A DNA stretch of 64,000 nucleotides from Bog-375 sp049587755 (GTDB taxonomy: Bacteria > Acidobacteriota > Terriglobia > Bryobacterales > Bryobacteraceae), in the NCBI GenBank assembly GCA_049587755.1, contig JBAVEN010000048.1, positions 1 to 64,000 of the forward strand, read 5' to 3'. The notes below the pieces were generated by a model that saw only the letters and a list, made by a program, of their open reading frames with translations, did not search any database and had not been told where the DNA came from. Below are positions 59,319 to 64,000 of the stretch, in pieces. The translations under genes and the position numbers were made by a program. Numbering within the stretch: position 1 is the first letter of the stretch; the number at the start of each line of letters is the position of its first letter.

Positions 59319-60473
59319 CTACCTGGCCGAAAAGCCATAAACGGTGGTGGTGTGGTAGGTGGCGCCGGGCTTCAACTCGGTAGAGGGGAAGGCCGGGTGG
59401 TTGGGCGAATCCGGGTAGTGCTGCGTCTCCATGCAAAAGGCGCCGCGGCGCGGATAAACTTTTCCGCCTTTGCCATGGATGGTGCCGTCCAGGAAATTGC
59501 CGGTGTAGAACTGCATGGCTGGCTCGGTGGTCCAGACTTGGAGGACGCGCCCGGTCCTCGGCTCATACACTTCCGCCGCTTTGCTCAATCCGGCGCCGGT
59601 TTTGTCGAGCACCCAGTTGTGGTCGTAACCTCCGGCGATCTTGAGTTGCTGGTCGGCGCTGTCGATGCGGGCGCCGATGGCAGTGGACTTGGTGAAATCG
59701 AACGGCGTGCCTTTCACGGCGCGCAGCTCGCCGGTGGGAATCAGCGTCGCATCCACCGGCGTGAAGCGGCTGGCGTAAATGGTGACGTCGTGGTCGAGGA
59801 TGTTGCCTTCGCCGGCGCCTTTCAGGTTGAAGTAGGAGTGGTTGGTGAGGTTGACCACGGTGGGTTTGTCGGTAGTAGCAGTGTAATCGATCTTCAGCTC
59901 GTTCTTATTCGTCAGCGTGTAAACCACCTTGGCGGTCAAAGTGCCGGGGAAGCCTTCTTCGCCGTCTTGGCTGAAGTAAGTGAACTCCACTGCCGGTCCC
60001 TCCGCGGAAGCCACTTCCCGGGCCTGCCACACCCGCTTATCGAATCCCGCCGGGCCGCCGTGCAAGGTGTTGGGACCATCGTTGGCGGGCAGGCGATAGG
60101 TCTTGCCCTCCAGTGTGAACTTCGCCCCGCCTATGCGGTTGCCATAGCGGCCGATGAGAGCGCCCAGGAAAGCGGTCTGAGAGCGGCAGCCGTCCAATGT
60201 ATCCATGCCCAGCACTACGTCGGCGAACTTGCCATGGCGGTCGGGCGCCGTCAGCGACACCAGCGCGCCGCCATACGCGGCCAGATGGGCTTCCATTCCG
60301 TTGGCGTTGGTGAGCAGGTAAAGATCCACCGGAGTGCCGTCCGGCATCTTTCCGTATAATTGCTTTTTCAAGTGGGGTTGTCCTTTCTTGGCCGGCGCCT
60401 GGGCGAAACAAGCGCCCGCGAGCAGGGCCGCGCACACAGCGGCCATCGAGCGATATAACATCATGCTTTCCAT
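59319..60473 (-). CDS. galM: Exported aldose 1-epimerase
   Basis: A 384-residue galactose mutarotase-fold enzyme that interconverts alpha and beta anomers of aldoses. An export signal (SMAAVCAALLAGACFAQ) means it works outside the cytoplasm. Catalytic residues are seen in NLTNHSYFNLKG (His near 203, general acid) and the late STELKPG glutamate. NDGPNTLHGGPAGFDKRVW and GGYDHNWVLD are family blocks. The ATG at 60473 (also ATGs at 60464 and 60461) opens the signal peptide; the much longer frame is only antisense to the regulator gene. Fits carbohydrate use with GH51 and OprB. Confidence 0.92.
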   Translation of the reverse strand: MESMMLYRSMAAVCAALLAGACFAQAPAKKGQPHLKKQLYGKMPDGTPVDLYLLTNANGMEAHLAAYGGALVSLTAPDRHGKFADVVLGMDTLDGCRSQTAFLGALIGRYGNRIGGAKFTLEGKTYRLPANDGPNTLHGGPAGFDKRVWQAREVASAEGPAVEFTYFSQDGEEGFPGTLTAKVVYTLTNKNELKIDYTATTDKPTVVNLTNHSYFNLKGAGEGNILDHDVTIYASRFTPVDATLIPTGELRAVKGTPFDFTKSTAIGARIDSADQQLKIAGGYDHNWVLDKTGAGLSKAAEVYEPRTGRVLQVWTTEPAMQFYTGNFLDGTIHGKGGKVYPRRGAFCMETQHYPDSPNHPAFPSTELKPGATYHTTTVYGFSAR

Positions 60474-60563
60474 GGTAAGCGATTGCGCGCGCGCCTGTGC
60501 TCTCCGCCCTGCGCCGCCGGTTGCGGCCGGAGCCGCCGGCTTGCGCCCCGGGCGGGGCGCTCG

Positions 60564-60569
60564 TAGAAT
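60564..60569 (+). promoter_or_regulatory. Candidate -10 hexamer of the response regulator gene
   Basis: TAGAAT ends 12 bases before the ATG at 60582, without a Shine-Dalgarno site, the same layout as at aceE and the helicase gene. Confidence 0.4.
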
Positions 60570-60581
60570 CGATAGATTCGC

Positions 60582-60947
60582 ATGAGCCAGCCGCAAACCG
60601 TACTGATCGTCGACGACGATCCGCAAATTCTGCGGCTGGTCGAAAGGATGCTTGGCGCCCGCAAGGTCAGCGTGCTGCTGGCGCCGCGTCCTTCGGCGGC
60701 GCTCGAAATCTGCCAGCGGCAAGCGGTGGATTTGCTCATCTCCGATATTGCGATGCCGGAGATGGACGGCGTCAAGCTGGCAGAGCGCGTGCTGAAAATG
60801 CATCCCGGCGCTCAGATCCTGCTGATCTCGGGAGAGGCCAAGGAGGCGCCGCTGCTGTCGAAGTCGCGCCGCGTCCGTTTCCTGCGGAAGCCGTTTTTTC
60901 CGGCGCAACTGATCGACTGTTTGCGCGAGCTGCTGCCGGAGGCCTGA
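60582..60947 (+). CDS. Single-domain response regulator
   Basis: A 121-residue CheY-like receiver with no output domain. The acidic pocket is VDDDP (residues 10-14), the phosphoacceptor Asp55 in LLISDIAMPEMDG, the threonine position holds Ser in LISGE, and the lysine is in RKPFF near residue 107. It can act as a phosphotransfer intermediate or bind a partner protein. No kinase gene is next to it. Divergent from galM. Confidence 0.9.
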   Translation: MSQPQTVLIVDDDPQILRLVERMLGARKVSVLLAPRPSAALEICQRQAVDLLISDIAMPEMDGVKLAERVLKMHPGAQILLISGEAKEAPLLSKSRRVRFLRKPFFPAQLIDCLRELLPEA

Positions 60948-61005
60948 GGCGGCATGCGGTTTCCCAGTTCGCAGGTACGATAGCGATTTGCCCGCGCGGG
61001 CGCGA

Positions 61006-61062
61006 GGGCGAGGCGTGCCTCGCCCCTACGATGGACTCGTAGGGGCCGGGCATGCCCGGCCC
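61006..61062. repeat. Palindromic repeat, family E, chained copy
   Basis: Three hairpins in series: GGGCGAGGC with GCCTCGCCC (61006-61025), CCTACGA with TCGTAGG (61024-61043), and the perfect palindrome GGGCCGGGCATGCCCGGCCC (61043-61062). It lies between the convergent response regulator and DsbA-like genes. Confidence 0.85.
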
Positions 61063-61089
61063 GGCGCACAAGACTGTGCCCGTACCGCC

Positions 61090-62052
61090 CTATTTCTGAG
61101 CCGGAAAGCCGATGGTGGGTTTGGGCGCCGGCTCGCCGGGCAGGTTCAGCTTGAGCTCGCAGCCGCAATCGTCACCGGCGTCGTGCGCGGTTTTCTGGTA
61201 TTCGATTTCGAAATCGATGATGCTCTTCAACGTCGGCCAGTCGATGGCTTTGTCGATCCGCCGCCCGTTCACAAACAGCGTCGGCGTGCCGTTGATGCCC
61301 AGCTCGCGGCCCTGCGCCACGGTCTTGTCCACCTCGGCCTCGGTCAGCTTGTCTTCCATGCACTGCCCCAGCTTCACGGTGTCGATCTGGCCTTGTGCCT
61401 TGGCCCAGTCCATCACCTGATCGCGCAGGTTGTCCGGAGTGATCTGGTCCTGGTGGGCGAAAATCCAGTCGTGGTAAGCCCAGAACGCGTCCGTGCCCTG
61501 CCGCGCGATGCAGCGTGCCGCCATGGCAGCGCGCTTGGCCCAGGGATGAAGGCCCTCGAGCGGAAACTCCTTGAAGTAGAGTTTCACTTGCGTGGGATAA
61601 GTCTTCAGCAGGTTGTCCTGCAGCAGCTTGGCTTCTTCCCGGCAGAACGGGCACTCGAAATCGCTGAATTCGACGATGGCTACCGGCGCGCCCGTGGTTC
61701 CCTCGCCCGGCGCCCCTTCCGGCTTGAGCTTGTCGAGGTCAGCCTGGAATGGATTGCGGCTAATGTCGAACACGGTGCCCTGGACGATTTTCTTGCCGTC
61801 GTCGGAGATGTGGAAGAGAATGTCCTGGCTCCGGTCGCCCATGGTCGCGCGCACGGTCACTTGCTTGAAGCCGGGCAGATCGTCGGGCTTGGGGTCTGAG
61901 ATCTGCACCCCGATCCGCGAGTCCATGACATACATGTGACGCACGTAGGCCTCAAGGGTGGCCTTGTCGAACGCCGACTTGGTCGCCGTATGCGCTTGGC
62001 CGTATGCGCCCAGGCACACGGCAGCAAGGGAGAGAGAAAGCTTGCGGAGCAT
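61090..62052 (-). CDS. Exported DsbA-family thiol-disulfide oxidoreductase
   Basis: A 320-residue protein with a signal peptide (LSLSLAAVCLGAYGQA), an N-terminal helical/strand domain of about 100 residues (ATLEAYVRHMYVMDSRIG) and a DsbA-like thioredoxin domain. The active site is CPFC (Cys134, Cys137) in FSDFECPFCREEAK; the helical insert has WAYHDWIF and the cis-proline loop is INGTPTLFVNG. A C-terminal DDCGCELK adds two cysteines after the fold. TATAAT ends 9 bases before the ATG with only a short GGA-like stretch between. It probably forms or shuffles disulfides in the periplasm. Confidence 0.9.
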   Translation of the reverse strand: MLRKLSLSLAAVCLGAYGQAHTATKSAFDKATLEAYVRHMYVMDSRIGVQISDPKPDDLPGFKQVTVRATMGDRSQDILFHISDDGKKIVQGTVFDISRNPFQADLDKLKPEGAPGEGTTGAPVAIVEFSDFECPFCREEAKLLQDNLLKTYPTQVKLYFKEFPLEGLHPWAKRAAMAARCIARQGTDAFWAYHDWIFAHQDQITPDNLRDQVMDWAKAQGQIDTVKLGQCMEDKLTEAEVDKTVAQGRELGINGTPTLFVNGRRIDKAIDWPTLKSIIDFEIEYQKTAHDAGDDCGCELKLNLPGEPAPKPTIGFPAQK

Positions 62053-62061
62053 CCTTTTTTC

Positions 62062-62067
62062 ATTATA
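62062..62067 (-). promoter_or_regulatory. Candidate -10 hexamer of the DsbA-like gene
   Basis: A perfect TATAAT on the minus strand ends 9 bases before the ATG at 62052. The implied leader is 2-3 bases. No clear -35 is seen. Confidence 0.5.
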
Positions 62068-62110
62068 GGGGCGACCACGATGGCGTGGATTTGGGCCCGG
62101 AACACCGCCG

Positions 62111-63646
62111 CTACATCACCGGGCCGATCCGCCAGGGGACGAATTCCTCATGCCCCAGTCGCTCGGCGCAGGTCCGCCGGCCGGAAGCTACGGCCAGCAT
62201 CAGCTCGAAGATTTCGCGGCCCACTTCGTCGATGGACCGCTCGCCATCGGCGATGCTGCCCGCGTTCACGTCCATGTTGTCACGCATCGCGCGGAAGGTC
62301 TGGCTGTTGCTCGCGATCTTGATCACGGGGACGGTGGGGAAGCCGATGGCGCTGCCGCGGCCGGTGGTGAACGCGATCAGGTTCACGCCGCCGGCGGCGA
62401 GGCCGGTCAGCGAAACCGGATCGTAGCCGGGCGTGTTCATGAAGGCGAAACCGGCGTTATCGATGCGTTCGGCGTACTCGTAGACCTCGATCAGCGGAGA
62501 CGAGCCGCTTTTGGCCACCGCGCCAAGCGATTTCTCAAGGATGTTGGTGAGGCCGCCGGCTTTGTTTCCGGGGCTGGGATTGTGATCGAAGCTGCCGCAG
62601 AAACGCGCCAGGTATTGCTTGTATTGGTCGATCCTGGCGAGCAGCTTTTCGGCCACTTGGGCGTTGCGCGCACGCTGAACCAACAGGTGCTCCGCGCCGA
62701 AGATTTCGGGGGTTTCGGCGAGCACCGGCGTGCCGCCCAACTCGGCCAGCCAATCCGAGCAGCGGCCCAGCGCCGGATTGGCGGTGATGCCGGAGAAAGA
62801 ATCCGAGCCGCCGCAGTTCAGACCCAGCACGATCCGGGAAGCGGGGATGGGACGGCGCGATTCGGTGGCGGCGCCTTCGATCAGGCGCGCGATTTCGCGG
62901 CGCGCGGCCTCGACCGTCGAGCGCGTGCCGCCGCTCGCCTGCACCGTCATGCCCACCAGGTGCGCGGCGCGCGGCCCAGCATCGCCCAGGTAATGCTCGA
63001 TCTGGTTGCCCTCGCAGCCGAGGCCCAGGATCACCGCGGCGGCGACATTCGGATGCGCCAGCACGCCGCCGAGCGTGCGCCGAAGCTGGTCGATATCCGC
63101 GTCGCCCGAATGCCCGCAGCCTTCGCCGTGCGGAAACGCCACCACCCCATCCACGTTCGGCGGCAGCGTTTCGCCGGCGTAACTGCGGGCGATCAGCTCG
63201 GCGGTGTGGGCGGCGCAGTTGGACGCCGCCACCACCGCGATGTAATTCCGCGTGCCGGCGCGGCCGTCCGCGCGCAGATAGCCGAGGAAGCTGGGACCAT
63301 CTTCGCGGCGCGCCGGCGCTTCGAGCGAGCCAGCGGGGAACTGGTACGCCGCGCGGCGCTCGTCGAAGGCCAGGTTGTGGGTGTGTACGTGGCTGCCGGG
63401 TTCGACCGGTTCCTTCGCCAGGCCGATGGGCTGGCCGTAGCGGAAAACGGTTGCGCCGGCAGCAATCGCTCGCAGCGCCACTTTGTGTCCGGCTGGGATT
63501 GCCCCCCGGACCACGAATGTTTGTCCGCCCACGTGCAACTCGGTTCCCACCGCCAGCGGCACGCGCGCTACGGCGATGTTATCGGCAGGGTGAAGCTGGA
63601 TGGCCGAATTCCCGGCTGTCGGCGAACTGGCGATTTCGAGCAGCAT
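62111..63646 (-). CDS. UxaA-family altronate dehydratase-type hydro-lyase
   Basis: A 511-residue enzyme of the UxaA family (altronate or related sugar-acid dehydratases). Residues 1-90 form an SAF domain (VGGQTFVVRGAIPAGHKVAL); the main part has GYLRADGRAGTRNYIAVVAA near residue 122, FPHGEGCGHSGD near 172 with candidate metal ligands, LGLGCEGNQIE near 207 and VLGLNCGGSDSFSGITANPA near 268, then FTTGRGSAIGFP. The SAF plus UxaA fusion is the usual full-length form. It would feed hexuronate breakdown (altronate to 2-keto-3-deoxygluconate); substrate could also be galactarate-like. An SDR gene follows upstream on the same strand. Confidence 0.9.
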   Translation of the reverse strand: MLLEIASSPTAGNSAIQLHPADNIAVARVPLAVGTELHVGGQTFVVRGAIPAGHKVALRAIAAGATVFRYGQPIGLAKEPVEPGSHVHTHNLAFDERRAAYQFPAGSLEAPARREDGPSFLGYLRADGRAGTRNYIAVVAASNCAAHTAELIARSYAGETLPPNVDGVVAFPHGEGCGHSGDADIDQLRRTLGGVLAHPNVAAAVILGLGCEGNQIEHYLGDAGPRAAHLVGMTVQASGGTRSTVEAARREIARLIEGAATESRRPIPASRIVLGLNCGGSDSFSGITANPALGRCSDWLAELGGTPVLAETPEIFGAEHLLVQRARNAQVAEKLLARIDQYKQYLARFCGSFDHNPSPGNKAGGLTNILEKSLGAVAKSGSSPLIEVYEYAERIDNAGFAFMNTPGYDPVSLTGLAAGGVNLIAFTTGRGSAIGFPTVPVIKIASNSQTFRAMRDNMDVNAGSIADGERSIDEVGREIFELMLAVASGRRTCAERLGHEEFVPWRIGPVM

Positions 63647-63727
63647 GGAGCGATTCCCGGAGCGCCGGCGCTCGGCGCAAATGTGCTGCCGACACTTCAG
63701 ACAGCAGTACCGGTCCCTCCTTCCAGC

Positions 63728-64000
63728 TTACATGTACATGCCGCCGTTGACAGCCAGCACGTGCCCGGTGATATATGACGCCTCATCGCTCACCAGGAAC
63801 TTCACCGCGCCGGCGATGTCTTCCGGCGTGCCCATGCGGCCCAGCGGAACCGTGGCCAGCATTTTCTGCTTCAGCTCCTCCGGCAGGCTCTTGGTCATGT
63901 CGGTATCGATGTAGCCGGGAGCGATGGCATTCACGGTGATTCCGCGGCTGCCCATTTCCTGCGCCAGCGCCTTGGTGAGCCCGATTAGGCCCGCCTTGGA
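63728..64000 (-). CDS. FabG-like short-chain dehydrogenase, C-terminal part (5' partial)
   Basis: The gene continues past the right edge; 90 C-terminal residues are visible. SKAGLIGLTKALAQEMGS holds the helix after the catalytic Tyr-x3-Lys, RGITVNAIAPGYIDTDMT is the classic SDR block, and the end (EASYITGHVLAVNGGMYM) is typical of 3-oxoacyl-ACP reductase FabG and close relatives. Next to the altronate dehydratase-type gene (82 bases away) it may instead be a sugar-acid dehydrogenase. The cofactor-binding part is outside the window. Confidence 0.9.
   Translation of the reverse strand, partial: SKAGLIGLTKALAQEMGSRGITVNAIAPGYIDTDMTKSLPEELKQKMLATVPLGRMGTPEDIAGAVKFLVSDEASYITGHVLAVNGGMYM

Overview
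The window is GC-rich, gene-dense bacterial chromosome with no phage, insertion sequence, CRISPR array, rRNA or tRNA that I can support. Two roughly 800-residue MacB/FtsX-type permeases without ATPase partners (the ADOP type abundant in Acidobacteriota), a MOSC-glnE-sensor kinase run, and several families of palindromic intergenic repeats point to an acidobacterium, perhaps of the Solibacter/Bryobacter group. That placement is inference from gene content.

Layout. 1-6500: glutamine synthetase tail, an F420 reductase-like dehydrogenase, a MOSC protein, then glnE coupled by start/stop overlaps to a KdpD-like kinase and a KdpE-like regulator. 6500-8970: an AT-richer promoter region and two secreted proteins of unknown function. 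9030-16570: an RluD-type pseudouridine synthase and a four-CxxC zinc-ribbon protein (minus strand), then a tightly packed plus-strand run of uvrA, a deoxyhypusine synthase-like protein, a CPBP protease, mtnA and a TlpA-like thioredoxin. 16580-24270: a LysW-like zinc ribbon with a secreted partner, a DinB protein, aceE, a CDF metal transporter bracketed by repeats, an epimerase, a zinc alcohol dehydrogenase and a small unknown. 24350-31970: a phosphate module (phoR, porin, pstS, pstC, pstA, pstB, phoU) with a Pho-box-like element before pstS; phoB is not in the window. 32080-43390: LolC/E-like permease, lysS, a cellulose synthase-like glycosyltransferase, a GH51 arabinofuranosidase, a polytopic membrane protein, an OprB-like porin and a lipoprotein. 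43510-57160: two orphan permeases around an aldo/keto reductase-like protein without catalytic residues, a secreted protein, two tandem PPK2 genes, an FkbM methyltransferase set in decayed gene fragments, a lactonase, a DinG-type helicase and queD. 57290-64000: 7Fe ferredoxin, galU, a methyltransferase, aldose epimerase, a single-domain response regulator, a DsbA-like protein, an altronate dehydratase-type enzyme and the 3' end of a FabG-like reductase.

Two non-genic patterns stand out. Most convergent gene ends carry a perfect hairpin without a T-tract, often part of a palindromic repeat family; one such repeat supplies the last codons and stop of the CDF gene. Also, a TAnAAT-like hexamer lies only 6-13 bases before the start of at least eight genes, most with no visible Shine-Dalgarno sequence, which suggests leaderless or near-leaderless transcription. 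Three short gene remnants (an XRE antitoxin tail, a sensor/regulator zinc tail and a lactonase fragment) were found in otherwise empty intergenic DNA.

I found no clear, complete, novel multi-gene system. The best candidates for new biology are the repeat-derived gene end, the three-stem repeat at 33365-33478, the LysW-like protein lacking its carrier glutamate, the split PPK2 pair and the secreted pair at 6829-8971.
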